DNA from: Gordonibacter pamelaeae
GTDB taxonomy: Bacteria > Actinomycetota > Coriobacteriia > Coriobacteriales > Eggerthellaceae
Length of the DNA stretch: 64,000 nucleotides
Assembly: GCF_042665095.1 (NCBI RefSeq)
Contig: NZ_JBHTBV010000002.1
Direction: 5' to 3' (one strand)
Below, piece after piece: positions 41,912 through 50,487 of this stretch; within the stretch, counting starts at the first letter, position 1, and every line of letters begins with the position of its first letter. The translations under genes and the position numbers were made by a program. The notes beneath the pieces were generated by a model that saw only the letters and a program-made list of their open reading frames with translations, searched no databases and was not told the origin of the DNA.

Positions 41912-43154
41912 CCTCGAGGGAAGCGCCGTAGGCGGGAGCGGGACAGGCGGAGGCCCGCTGGAGGCGGGCCCGGCCGACGGCTCGGACGACACGCTGCGCG
42001 CCCGCACGGCCGTGTTCCTGGAGCGCAGGCGCCCGCCGCGGCTCGTGCTGCCGCGCCCGCGGCGCCGCCCGAAGCGCGACCGGCACGCCCGCACGCGCGT
42101 GGCCTTCCTGCGCTACAGCTACTACGACATCGTGCTCAAGTTCTTCGTGGAGCACGTGCTGGACGCCGACTACCTGCCCCTCCCCGAGCCCACGAAGCGC
42201 ACGGTGGAGCTGGGCAGCCGCAACTCGAACGACTCGGTGTGCGCCCCGTTCAAGCACATCCTGGGCGACTACCTCGAGGCGCTGGAGCTGGGAGCCGACG
42301 TGCTCGTGCAGTTCGCCGGCCCCTGCCGGCTGGGCTACTACGGCGAGCTGCAGGAGTCCATCCTGCGCGACATGGGCTACGAGTTCGAGATGCTGAACTT
42401 CGCCACCGTCACGGGCAAACCGCTCACGGACTACATCGAGGTGTGCAAGAAGAAGGTGAACCCGAACCTGTCCGTGCCGCACGGCGTGCGCGGCATGCTG
42501 GCGGCGTTCAAGATGATCGAGTGCCTTGACGAGGCGCAGGACTTCTACCTGGCGCATGCCGGGTTCGAGGCCGAGCGCGGGTCGTTCGACCGGGCGCTGG
42601 CCGCCTACTATGCCGAGATGCGCGCCGCGGCAAACGAGCGCGACATCGCCGAGGCGCAGCGCCGCGGGCTGGAGTCGCTGCGCGCGCTGCCGGTGCGCCG
42701 CCCGGCGCGCCCCGTGCGCGTGGGCGTGACAGGCGAGTACTTCACCGCGGCCGACCCGCATTCCAACCTGGGGCTGGAGCGCAAGCTGCTCGACCTGGGC
42801 GTGGAGGTGCACCGGCAGCTGAACATGACGAACCGCAACCTGCGCTACAACGAGCGGAACCTGCGCGCGGGCATCTCCGACTACGTGCGCTACGACATGG
42901 GGCCCACGTCCAGCATGACCATCGCCGCCGCGCTGAGGTACGCGCAGGAGGGCTTCGACGGCGTGGTGCACCTGAAGTCGGCGGGCTGCACGCCGGAGGT
43001 GGACTGCATCCCCGTGCTGCAGCAGGTCAGCCGCGACACGGGCCTGCCCATCCTGTACCTGAGCTACGACTCGCAGACCAGTGACACCGGGCTCGACACC
43101 CGGCTCGAGGCGTTCTACGACATGCTGGCCATGAAGAAGGAGAAGACGATATGA
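41904..43154 (+). CDS. 2-hydroxyacyl-CoA dehydratase subunit D-like (HgdB/HgdC-associated) protein
   Basis: 416 residues. After ~65 basic, low-complexity residues the conserved part shows RVAFLRYSYYDIVLKFF, SRNSNDSVCAPFKHILGDYLEAL, QFAGPCRLGYYGELQ, VGVTGEYFTAADPHSNLGLE and HLKSAGCTPEVDCIPVL. Cys in NDSVCAPFK, GPCRLGYY and SAGCTPEVDC are typical cluster ligands of the family. It overlaps both neighbours (start inside the previous stop; its TGA within ATGA of the next start). It probably forms a complex with the ATPase encoded downstream. Confidence 0.85.
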   Translation: MADLEGSAVGGSGTGGGPLEAGPADGSDDTLRARTAVFLERRRPPRLVLPRPRRRPKRDRHARTRVAFLRYSYYDIVLKFFVEHVLDADYLPLPEPTKRTVELGSRNSNDSVCAPFKHILGDYLEALELGADVLVQFAGPCRLGYYGELQESILRDMGYEFEMLNFATVTGKPLTDYIEVCKKKVNPNLSVPHGVRGMLAAFKMIECLDEAQDFYLAHAGFEAERGSFDRALAAYYAEMRAAANERDIAEAQRRGLESLRALPVRRPARPVRVGVTGEYFTAADPHSNLGLERKLLDLGVEVHRQLNMTNRNLRYNERNLRAGISDYVRYDMGPTSSMTIAAALRYAQEGFDGVVHLKSAGCTPEVDCIPVLQQVSRDTGLPILYLSYDSQTSDTGLDTRLEAFYDMLAMKKEKTI

Positions 43155-44191
43155 CGGACGCGCCGGCAAACGCCTACCTCGGGATAGATATCGGGTCTAT
43201 CTCCACGAAGGGCGTCATCGTGGACGCCGACCGCGCCATTGTGGCGCGGTCGTACCTGTGGACGGAGGGCAACCCGACGGACGCGGCGCGGCGGGTGGTG
43301 GCCGACCTGGGCGCGCAGATCGACCGCGACGCGGTGCGCGTGCGCGCCGTGGGCACCACCGGCAGCGCGCGGCGGCTCGTGGGGGCCATGCTGGGCGCGG
43401 CCGTGGTGAAGAACGAGATCACCGCGCACGCCGTGGGCACCACCTACCTGCACCCGGACGTGCGCACCATCTTGGAGATAGGCGGGCAGGACTCGAAGAT
43501 CATCTGCGTGGAGGGCGGCATAGCCGTGGACTACGCCATGAACACGCTGTGCGCGGCCGGCACGGGCGCGTTCCTGTCGAGCCAGGCGGCGCGGCTCGGC
43601 GTGGAGGTGGAGGAATTCGGCGCCATCGCGCTCGCGTCCAAACGGCCGGCCAACATCGCGGCGCGCTGCACCGTATTCGCCGAGAGCGACCTGGTGCACA
43701 AGATACAGGTGGGCTACGCGCGCGAGGACATCATCGCGGGGCTCTGCCGCGCGGTGGCGTCGAACTACCTGAACAACGTGGGCAAGGGAAAGAAGACCGT
43801 CGCGCCCGTGGTGTTCCAGGGCGGCGTGAGCAAGAACGCGGGCGTGGTGCGCGCGTTCGAGGACATGCTGGGGATGGACGTGCTCGTGGACCCCGACGGC
43901 CACCTGATGGGCGCGTTCGGCGTCGCGCTGCTGGCCGCCGAGGCGGTCGCGGCGGATGCAGGGGCGGATGCGGCAGGGATGGGCAGGGACGGGATCGCGG
44001 GTGCGGCCTCGCGCAGCGGGGGCGGCGAGGCGTTCGACTTCGATGCCGTGGGCGACTTCGCGTTCAAGACGCGCGAGATCGAATGCGCCAAGTGCGCGAA
44101 CCACTGCGAGATCATCTGCGTCTACCGCGACGATCAGCTCATCGACTCCTGGGGCAACCGCTGCGACCAGGGGGCCGTGCGGGCGGGATAG
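43151..44191 (+). CDS. BadF/BadG/BcrA/HgdC-type ATPase, CoA-dehydratase activase
   Basis: 346 residues with the ASKHA ATPase fold: YLGIDIGSISTKGVIVD (phosphate 1), GTTGSARRL, ILEIGGQDSKIICVEGG (the GGQD motif), AAGTGAFLSSQA (cluster-ligand and adenosine region, with C in NTLCAAGTG and ARCTVFAESD bridging a dimer [4Fe-4S]) and VFQGGVSKNAGVV. These activases use ATP hydrolysis to inject a low-potential electron. A C-terminal tail (CAKCANHCEIICV, NRCDQG) adds a further cysteine cluster. Last gene of the operon; alanine-rich linker at about 265-295. Confidence 0.9.
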   Translation: MTDAPANAYLGIDIGSISTKGVIVDADRAIVARSYLWTEGNPTDAARRVVADLGAQIDRDAVRVRAVGTTGSARRLVGAMLGAAVVKNEITAHAVGTTYLHPDVRTILEIGGQDSKIICVEGGIAVDYAMNTLCAAGTGAFLSSQAARLGVEVEEFGAIALASKRPANIAARCTVFAESDLVHKIQVGYAREDIIAGLCRAVASNYLNNVGKGKKTVAPVVFQGGVSKNAGVVRAFEDMLGMDVLVDPDGHLMGAFGVALLAAEAVAADAGADAAGMGRDGIAGAASRSGGGEAFDFDAVGDFAFKTREIECAKCANHCEIICVYRDDQLIDSWGNRCDQGAVRAG

Positions 44192-44283
44192 CGGATTTCG
44201 GCATGCGGGAAATCGTCGTCCACCGTCCAGCGGCCAGCGCCGTCTTCCCGCGTGGCCGCCCAACCTATGGCCCCGTGCTCGGG

Positions 44284-44790
44284 CTAGCTCAGCCAGTGCA
44301 CGCGGTCCTCGGCATAGCGGTCCTTGCCCTTGGCGTGGGGCTCGGACTCCGGGTAGCCCAGCGCGACGATGGCGAACGGCTCCAGCCCCGCCGGCGCGCC
44401 CACGATCTCGGACACGGCTGCCATGCGCTCGGGCTCGGGTGCGATGCCCATCCATACGGCGCCGAAGCCCCGGTCGACGGCCTCCAATAGGATGTTCTCC
44501 ACGCAGGCGCTCATGTCCTGCACGGCGATCTCGGGAAAGCGCAGGCCCTCCGTGCGCATGCACGGCACGATGGCGCAGGCGGCGCCGGCGGCCGGTTTCG
44601 CGTAGGGGCTGGCCTCGGACAGCAGCTGCAACGTGGCCCGGTCGCGCGCCACGTAGAACTCCCACGGCTGCTGGTTGCCGCCCGAGGGCGCCGCCATGCC
44701 CGCGCGCAGCAAGGCGCGCACCTCGTCGTCGGTCATCGGGTCGTCCGTGAACCTCCGCACGCTCGCCCGTTTGAAAATCGCATCTGCCAT
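44284..44790 (-). CDS. Nitroreductase-family flavoprotein
   Basis: 168 residues; start MADAIFKRASVRRFTDDPM with AAGGAGG five bases upstream. FMN-binding landmarks are the N-terminal RxSxRxF, LRAGMAAPSGGNQQPWEFYV and the GFGAVWMGIAP loop. Short single-domain members reduce nitro groups or quinones, or act in flavin fragmentation. No operon partner; the following 730 bases are gene-free and hold the parS site. A possible role in reduction of nitro-compounds by gut bacteria is inference. Confidence 0.9.
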   Translation of the reverse strand: MADAIFKRASVRRFTDDPMTDDEVRALLRAGMAAPSGGNQQPWEFYVARDRATLQLLSEASPYAKPAAGAACAIVPCMRTEGLRFPEIAVQDMSACVENILLEAVDRGFGAVWMGIAPEPERMAAVSEIVGAPAGLEPFAIVALGYPESEPHAKGKDRYAEDRVHWLS

Positions 44791-44915
44791 GGATGCCTCC
44801 TTGCGCTCGGCTTCGTCATGCGCCGATGATAGCGCGTTCCGCACGGTAGTGCGCGGCACGGATGCGAAAGGGAGGCGAGCCGATAACGAAGGGAGGGCAA
44901 GGCGCGCCCGCTCTC

Positions 44916-44937
44916 GGATGTTTCACGTGAAACATCC
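44916..44937. promoter_or_regulatory. parS site (ParB/Spo0J-type centromere)
   Basis: The 16-bp core TGTTTCACGTGAAACA (44919-44934) is the perfect consensus palindrome of chromosomal parS sites, extended to a 22-bp palindrome. ParB proteins load here and spread; such sites lie in the origin-proximal part of chromosomes. No parAB genes are in the window. Confidence 0.75.
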
Positions 44938-45520
44938 GTTCTGTCTCCCCCTTTGACGCATAGCCCGGCGCCTGAGGTGCTTCGTGTGCGGAAAGCAGGC
45001 TGCTCGGCACAAAAATTCCCGACGTGGGATCAGGGCATTCGTTCTGTCTCCCCCATCGACACACAGCCGATGCTCACGGATCGTGCTGCGCGCGGAAAGC
45101 TTTCCCGCTCCCTTGGGACGCTTGCATATATGACTTAAAGAGTAATGGACAAAAAGGGTCGTTAGTCTGTAGATTTCCGACGGGAATCAAGGGATCGGGA
45201 ATGCGGCGTTTGCGAAGCGCCTGGTAGTAAGCTCGGCATTCTAATCATCTTTTATCCAGAATAAAGATTACCGCCCCTATTTGTCCACGGCGCTGCAAGC
45301 CCCGTGTGTCGAGTGGATGCCCTAGGGCCGCTGCGCGCGAAGGCCGCCGGGTTACGCGTCAAACGGTCAGCTAGAATATCCGTTCGCGCGAAGCGCGAAA
45401 ACGGGTGCGCTCCGCAGGAGCCGCGCCCCTCGCGCGCCAGCGCGAGAACAACCGCCCCGGTGGAACGGGCGGGAGCGAAGCGACCCGCCCATGCGCCCGG
45501 AGGGCGCATAACGGCCGCGC
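44938..45520. other. Gene-free region with degenerate repeats and DnaA-box-like sites
   Basis: No credible gene. A unit of about 103 bp is repeated: CGTTCTGTCTCCCCC at 44937 and 45040, GCGGAAAGC at 44988 and 45092. TTCCCGACGTGGGATCAGGG (45016) recurs in altered form as TTTCCGACGGGAATCAAGGG near 45174. Three sites within about 145 bases resemble DnaA boxes: TTGTCCATT (minus, 45145-45153), TTATCCAGA (45252) and TTGTCCACG (45281). The segment 45121-45290 is AT-rich; 45371-45520 is GC-rich with several small palindromes. Confidence 0.5.
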
Positions 45521-45726
45521 AGGTTGGCGTAGTAAGTCAGCGAGAAGCCCCCTGGTGCCCGAGATTGGCGGGATCGCAGAGGTGAAGCGTACTTCGGTAC
45601 GCGAACCTCCGGGATCGCGGAGGTGAAGCGTACTTCGGTACGCGAACCTCCGGGATCGCGGCAAGATCGGGTGCCAGGGGGCTTCGCAGCGTCGAGTCGT
45701 TCCGGCGGCCGGCAGGCCGACGGAAC
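45521..45726. repeat. Structured interspersed repeat, copy 2
   Basis: 206-bp relative of the element at 1991-2154. The same start (GGTTGGCGTAGTAAGTCAG) and end hairpin are present. Outer arms here read AAGCCCCCTGGTGCCCGA and TCGGGTGCCAGGGGGCTT, so the pairing is kept while the arm sequence differs from copy 1. Two tandem 41-bp hairpin modules (GCGTAC-TTCG-GTACGC flanked by GAGGT/ACCTC) replace the single one in copy 1; on the plus strand each has a C(UUCG)G tetraloop. It ends four bases from the htpG stop codon. Confidence 0.8.
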
Positions 45727-45730
45727 CCGA

Positions 45731-47656
45731 CTACATCAGCTTCGCGACGTTCTGGGCGAAGGCAACCGGATCGTCGATGGGCATGCCCTCCACCAGCAGC
45801 GCCTGGTTGTACAGCAGGTCGGCGTACAGGCGGATCTTGTCGTTGTCGCCGGCCTCGTGGGCGGCCTTCAGCGTGTCGAACACCGGGTGCTTGGCGTTCA
45901 GCTCCAGCACGCGCTGCGACTTCACGCCGTCGGGGCCCTCGGGGCCCTTCGACAGCACGCGCTCCATCTCAAGCGACACGGGGCCCTCGGTAGTCACGCA
46001 CGCAGGCGCGTCGGTGAGGCGCGCGGACACGGCCACCTTCGTCACCTCGTTGCCGAGCGCGTCCTTCAGCGCCTTGAACAGGTCCTCGTTCTCCTTCGTG
46101 GCCTCTTCGGCCTCCTTCTTCTCGTCCTCGGTGGCGAAGTCGAGGTCGCCGGACGCCACGTTCTTGAGCTCCTTCGCGCCCTCTCCGTCCTCGTTCGCAC
46201 CGTAGTCGCGCATGGCGGTGAAGCAGAACTCGTCCACATCCTGCGTGCACAGCAGCACGTCGTAGCCCTTGCCGAGCACCGTCTTCACGATGGGCATCTT
46301 GTTCAGGCGCTCCACCGAATCGCCGGCGGCGTAGTAGATGGCCGGCTGGTCCTCGGGCATGGCCTCGAAGTACTCGGCCAGCGTGACCAGCTTGTCCTGT
46401 TTCGCGGAGTAGTACAGCAACAGGTCGGCCAGCGTGTCCTTCTGCGAGCCGTAGCTGGCGTAGATGCCGTACTTCAGGCCGCGGCCGAAGTTCTCGAAGA
46501 ACGCCTCGTAGCCCTCGCGGTCGTTGTCGCGCATGTCCTCGAGGTCGGACGTGATCTTCTTCTCGATCTTCTTGGCGATGGCGCGCAGCTGGCTGTTGTG
46601 CTGCAGCGTCTCGCGGCTGATGTTCAGCTGCAGGTCCTGGCTGTCCACCACGCCGTGCACGAAGTTGTAGTAGTCGGGTAGCAGCTCCTCGCACTTCTCC
46701 ATGATGAGCACGTTGGAGCTGTAGAGCGCGAGGCCCTTCTGGTAGTCGCGGCTGTACAGGTCGAACGGCGCGCGGCTCGGCACGAACAACAGCGCATCGT
46801 AGGACAGCGCGCCCTCGGCATGCACGGAGATGGTGCGGGCCGGGTCGGCGAAATCGTGGAAGTCGGTCTTGTAAAACTCGTTGTACTCTTCCTGGTCGAC
46901 CTCGGACTTGCGGCGCTTCCAGATGGGGATCATGGAGTTCACGGTGTCGAGCTCCTGGTAGTTCTCGAACTGCGGCACGTAGTCGTCGCCGGCATCCTCG
47001 GGCTTCGGCAGCTCGCGCGACTTCGTCACCTCCATGCGGATGGGGTAGCGCACGTAGTTGCTGTAGCGCTTGACCAGGTCTTTAAGGCCGTACTCGGACA
47101 GGTAGCCGTCGTAGGAGTCCTCGTCGGTGTTGTCCTTGAGCGTGATGATGACGTCGGTGCCGTGCTCGGCGCGCTCGGCCGGCTCGATGGTGTAGCCCTC
47201 CACGCCGTCGCTCTCCCAGGCCCAAGCCTCGTCGCTGCCGTAGGCCTTCGACACCACGCGCACGCTCTTGCCCACCATGAACGAGGAGTAGAAGCCCACG
47301 CCGAATTGGCCGATGATGTCCACGTCGTCGCCCTGCACCTCGTCGTTCTCCATCTTGAACGCCATGGAGTCCGAGTGCGCGATGGTGCCCAGGTTGCGGT
47401 CGAGCTCGTCCTTCGTCATGCCGATACCGCTGTCGCTCACGGTGACGGTGCGGGCGTCCTTGTCGAAGCTCACCTGGATGGCGAGCTCGTCCTTGGAGAG
47501 TTCGATGGACTTGTCGGTGAGGCTCTTGAAGTAGAGCTTGTCCACCGCGTCCGACGCGTTCGAGATGAGCTCGCGCAGGAAGATCTCGCGGTTCGTGTAG
47601 ATGGAGTTGATCATGAGGTCGAGCAGCTTCTTGCTCTCTGTTTTGAACTTGCGCAT
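45731..47656 (-). CDS. htpG: HtpG, Hsp90 chaperone
   Basis: 641 residues. The N-terminal GHKL ATPase has LRELISNASDAVDKL, DSGIGMTKDEL and GQFGVGFYSSFMV; the middle and C-terminal domains follow (PSRAPFDLYSRDYQKGLALY, SRETLQHNSQLRAIAKKIEKK). Clients are unfolded proteins; the dimer cycles with ATP. Start MRKFKTESKKLLD agrees with other HtpG; the AAAGGA site is 12 bases upstream, slightly far. A CIRCE element lies in the leader, so HrcA control is likely. Length slightly above E. coli (624) owing to charged insertions near 560-600. Confidence 0.95.
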   Translation of the reverse strand: MRKFKTESKKLLDLMINSIYTNREIFLRELISNASDAVDKLYFKSLTDKSIELSKDELAIQVSFDKDARTVTVSDSGIGMTKDELDRNLGTIAHSDSMAFKMENDEVQGDDVDIIGQFGVGFYSSFMVGKSVRVVSKAYGSDEAWAWESDGVEGYTIEPAERAEHGTDVIITLKDNTDEDSYDGYLSEYGLKDLVKRYSNYVRYPIRMEVTKSRELPKPEDAGDDYVPQFENYQELDTVNSMIPIWKRRKSEVDQEEYNEFYKTDFHDFADPARTISVHAEGALSYDALLFVPSRAPFDLYSRDYQKGLALYSSNVLIMEKCEELLPDYYNFVHGVVDSQDLQLNISRETLQHNSQLRAIAKKIEKKITSDLEDMRDNDREGYEAFFENFGRGLKYGIYASYGSQKDTLADLLLYYSAKQDKLVTLAEYFEAMPEDQPAIYYAAGDSVERLNKMPIVKTVLGKGYDVLLCTQDVDEFCFTAMRDYGANEDGEGAKELKNVASGDLDFATEDEKKEAEEATKENEDLFKALKDALGNEVTKVAVSARLTDAPACVTTEGPVSLEMERVLSKGPEGPDGVKSQRVLELNAKHPVFDTLKAAHEAGDNDKIRLYADLLYNQALLVEGMPIDDPVAFAQNVAKLM

Positions 47657-47715
47657 GGCGGCGTCGCTTCCTTTCGGGTACGTTCCTTCGTCAAGCGGTC
47701 GGACTGCCCCGTGTG

Positions 47716-47742
47716 CTAGCAGTCCAAGCCTTCGAGTGCTAA
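47716..47742 (-). promoter_or_regulatory. CIRCE element upstream of htpG
   Basis: CTAGCAGTC-N9-GAGTGCTAA: the right half matches the CIRCE consensus completely and the left half in seven of nine positions, with the correct nine-base spacer. It lies 60 bases before the htpG start, next to a TAAAAT -10-like box. CIRCE is bound by HrcA to repress heat-shock genes. Confidence 0.75.
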
Positions 47743-47887
47743 AACGAGATTTTAGTACGACGCGGGGCGATGTCAAGGAGGACACGCGGCAATTCCAAAC
47801 AACGCCTAAGCGCAGGCGGGGGCTGCCGCCAGCAGCGTGCCGCCTGCCCCGATGCGCGCCCCGTAGGGCAAGCGCCGGGCGACCAGC

Positions 47888-48778
47888 CTACGGGCGGTTG
47901 CACACCAGCAGCCACTTCCCGCCGGTGGAGGCGGCATGGGGGCAGCCGATGCAGGATGGCTCGGCGCAGCGCTCGGCCGAGGGCGGGGCGTCGAGAAGCG
48001 CGGGATCGTCGGCGGGCAGCGGCTCGCCGCACTCGGCCGCCATCGCGTGCAGCACGAGGGCGGCGAACTGGCGCATGCCGCGTGCCGTGGGGTGCGTGCC
48101 CTCAAGGCCCTCGTAGTCGCGGCCGAGCGCCCGCACGTCGGCCACGCGACAGCCGTGCGCGCGGGCCGCGGCGCGGATGGCTTCGTTGTAGGCGTCGAAG
48201 GCCGCGCCGCGCAGGCGGTAGGCGAACGTGGAGCCGTCGCGGCCGACCACGCGACCGGGGCAGAGCGTGCAGCACCACACCTCGGCGTGCGGGTAGGCCG
48301 CGCGCAGGCGCGCGAGCATCGACCCGTACGCAGCCCCGAACCGCTCGGCCGCGTCGGAGGCAGCCAGGCCGGGCTCGCGCTGCTCGCCGAGCGCGTCAAC
48401 GTCCAGGCAGGTCGGCAGGGCGTTGCCCCGCCCGGCTGCCTGCGCGTCGGCGCCGCCCCAGCCGTAGTCGTTGATACCCATGAACACGAGGACCACGTCG
48501 GGAGCCTGCCCGTCGCGCGCAAGGGCCGCGACGCGCTCCGCGCTGTCGCCGGCCGGGAAGCCCGCGCCCTCCACCATGCTGCCCGAGAACGACCCGTTCG
48601 CCAGAAGCTCGCCGTCCAGCGCGTCGACCACCTGCGCCCACCACGTGTCGCGCGCCTCGCGCACGCCCGTGACCTCCCGACGCTCCTCCTCGTAGAACAC
48701 GCGGAAACCCGCCGGGTTGCAGCCTTCGAACGTGCTGATGGAATCGCCCAGAATGGAGAACAGCCGCTTCGCCGCCAT
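47888..48778 (-). CDS. SGNH/GDSL-family hydrolase
   Basis: 296 residues from MAAKRLFSILGDSIST. Block I GDSIST holds the serine nucleophile, block III is GINDYGWGG (Gly/Asn oxyanion hole), and block V GLEGTHPTARG supplies the His; DxxH spacing is kept. These enzymes deacylate or deacetylate esters and glycans. The C-terminus carries cysteines (CAEPSCIGCPHA) beyond the catalytic core, which is unusual. No export signal. Substrate unknown. Confidence 0.85.
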   Translation of the reverse strand: MAAKRLFSILGDSISTFEGCNPAGFRVFYEEERREVTGVREARDTWWAQVVDALDGELLANGSFSGSMVEGAGFPAGDSAERVAALARDGQAPDVVLVFMGINDYGWGGADAQAAGRGNALPTCLDVDALGEQREPGLAASDAAERFGAAYGSMLARLRAAYPHAEVWCCTLCPGRVVGRDGSTFAYRLRGAAFDAYNEAIRAAARAHGCRVADVRALGRDYEGLEGTHPTARGMRQFAALVLHAMAAECGEPLPADDPALLDAPPSAERCAEPSCIGCPHAASTGGKWLLVCNRP

Positions 48779-48900
48779 CGCCTTGCCCTTCGTCGCCCTA
48801 TCGCCGAGATACCCGGCTGCCGCGCTGCCCGGCCACAACCGGGGCGTGCCCGCAACCGAACCCGCGCCCAATGCCGAAGCCGCGCGCAGCCCTCGCTATT

Positions 48901-50313
48901 CTACGCCATCCCCAGCCACACGGCGAACTTCGGCACGTAGCCCATCACGAAGATCACCAGGATCAGCGCAGGGATGCCGAACTTCAGCCAGAGCTTCGAC
49001 CAGCGCGGGAAGCGGATGCCCTTGCCGGTGTCGGCCTCGGCCAGGAAGTTGTCCCAGCCCCAGCCGCCACGCGACACGCAGAACAGCACGTAGAACAGGC
49101 TGCCCAGCGGCAGCAGGTTGTTCGACACGATGAAGTCCTCGATGGACTGGATGTCGCCGATGGCCGGGATCTGCACGCCCGCCAGCACGTTGAACCCGAG
49201 CGCGCACGGCAGGCTGAGCACGCACACGATAACGGCCGTGCGCGCCACCGCCGTGTGGCGCGACCAGCCCCACTTGTCCATGGACCAGCTGATGAGGTTC
49301 TCGAACACCGCGATGATGGTGGACAGCGCCGCGAAGCTCATGAACACGAAGAACAGCGCGCCCCACAGCTGCCCCATCGGCATCTGGCCGAACACGCTCG
49401 GCAGCGTGACGAACACGAGGCCGGGGCCGCTGCCCGGCTCCACCGCGAACGCGAAGCACGCCGGGAAGATGATGAGGCCGGCCATGAGCGCCACAGCCGT
49501 GTCCAGCCCGCAGATGCGCAGCGCCTCGCCGGTGAGCGAGCGTTCCTTGCCGATGTAGCTGCCGAATATCTCCATGGCCGAGATGCCGAGCGACAGCGTG
49601 AAGAACGCCTGGCCCATGGCCGCGAACACGGCGTCGCCGAACGTGGCCCACTGCTCAGCCGGCGTCGCGCCTGCGAACAGGCGCCCGAAGTCGGGGACGA
49701 GGTAGAACTCGAGGCCCGCGAGGCCGCCCGGCAGCGTGACGGCGCGCGCCACGAGCACCACCATGATGCCCAGGAGGCACACCATCATCACCTTCGTGAC
49801 GCGCTCGACGCCCTTCTGCAGCCCCAGGCTGCATACGAGGAAGCCCAGCACGATGACCACGAGCATCCAGCCCACGAGCTCGGTGGGGTTAGCCAGCATC
49901 GCGTTGAACACCTCGCCGACGCCCGCGCTGTCCAGGCCGTTGAACGCGCCGGTGGCCATCTTCACCACGAAAGACAGCATCCAGCCGCCCACCGTGGTGT
50001 AGAACATCATGAGCACCATGCACCCGATGTAGCCCCACCACGAGAACCAATGCCACTTGCGCGACGGCTGCAGCGTGTCGAACGCCGCGGCCGCGCTCTT
50101 CTGGCTGGCGCGGCCCACGGCGAACTCCATCACCATGACGGGCAGGCCCAGGATGACGAGGAACACCAGGTACATGAGCACGAACGCCGCGCCGCCGTAC
50201 TCGCCCGTGATGTAGGGGAAGCGCCACACGTTGCCCAGGCCGATGGCGCACCCCGCGCTGATGAGGATGAACCCCAACCGCGATACGAACCGTTCCCTCT
50301 TGGCCTCCGCCAT
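48901..50313 (-). CDS. NSS-family sodium:amino-acid symporter
   Basis: 470 residues with about 11-12 membrane helices. The signature ISAGCAIGLGNVWRFPYITG lies in helix 1 (sodium- and substrate-binding unwound region), followed by EYGGAAFVLMYLVF. LeuT-type transporters of this family import amino acids or amines with sodium. GGGGGAG lies six bases before the ATG at MAEAKRERF. A promoter-like TTGCAA/TATCGT pair with a TTGCC/GGCAA palindrome lies in front. Confidence 0.92.
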   Translation of the reverse strand: MAEAKRERFVSRLGFILISAGCAIGLGNVWRFPYITGEYGGAAFVLMYLVFLVILGLPVMVMEFAVGRASQKSAAAAFDTLQPSRKWHWFSWWGYIGCMVLMMFYTTVGGWMLSFVVKMATGAFNGLDSAGVGEVFNAMLANPTELVGWMLVVIVLGFLVCSLGLQKGVERVTKVMMVCLLGIMVVLVARAVTLPGGLAGLEFYLVPDFGRLFAGATPAEQWATFGDAVFAAMGQAFFTLSLGISAMEIFGSYIGKERSLTGEALRICGLDTAVALMAGLIIFPACFAFAVEPGSGPGLVFVTLPSVFGQMPMGQLWGALFFVFMSFAALSTIIAVFENLISWSMDKWGWSRHTAVARTAVIVCVLSLPCALGFNVLAGVQIPAIGDIQSIEDFIVSNNLLPLGSLFYVLFCVSRGGWGWDNFLAEADTGKGIRFPRWSKLWLKFGIPALILVIFVMGYVPKFAVWLGMA

Positions 50314-50345
50314 GCCACACTCCCCCGCGCTTGTCTTGTACGATA

Positions 50346-50359
50346 TTGCCCATTGGCAA
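50346..50359 (-). promoter_or_regulatory. TTGCCCATTGGCAA palindrome in the symporter promoter
   Basis: Perfect 5-bp arms around CATT, placed between a minus-strand TTGCAA (-35) and TATCGT (-10) upstream of the NSS gene. Its position between the hexamers fits a repressor site. The regulator is unknown. Confidence 0.35.
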
Positions 50360-50487
50360 AACGTTGCAATTGTACAGCAAACAGGTCGGCGGAGCAGCTG
50401 CGTTGCCCGTCTTTTGCGCGTCCTTGCGGCTTCGTGCAGCAAGCTCTAAGATATGCCCTGAGGCGAGTCGGCCGAAAGGGGTGCGCC

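Noticed and set aside
44938..45300. Chromosomal replication origin
   Set aside because: DnaA-like boxes are few and imperfect, and none of the usual oriC neighbours (dnaA, dnaN, rpmH, gyrB) is present. Kept only as a low-interest observation.
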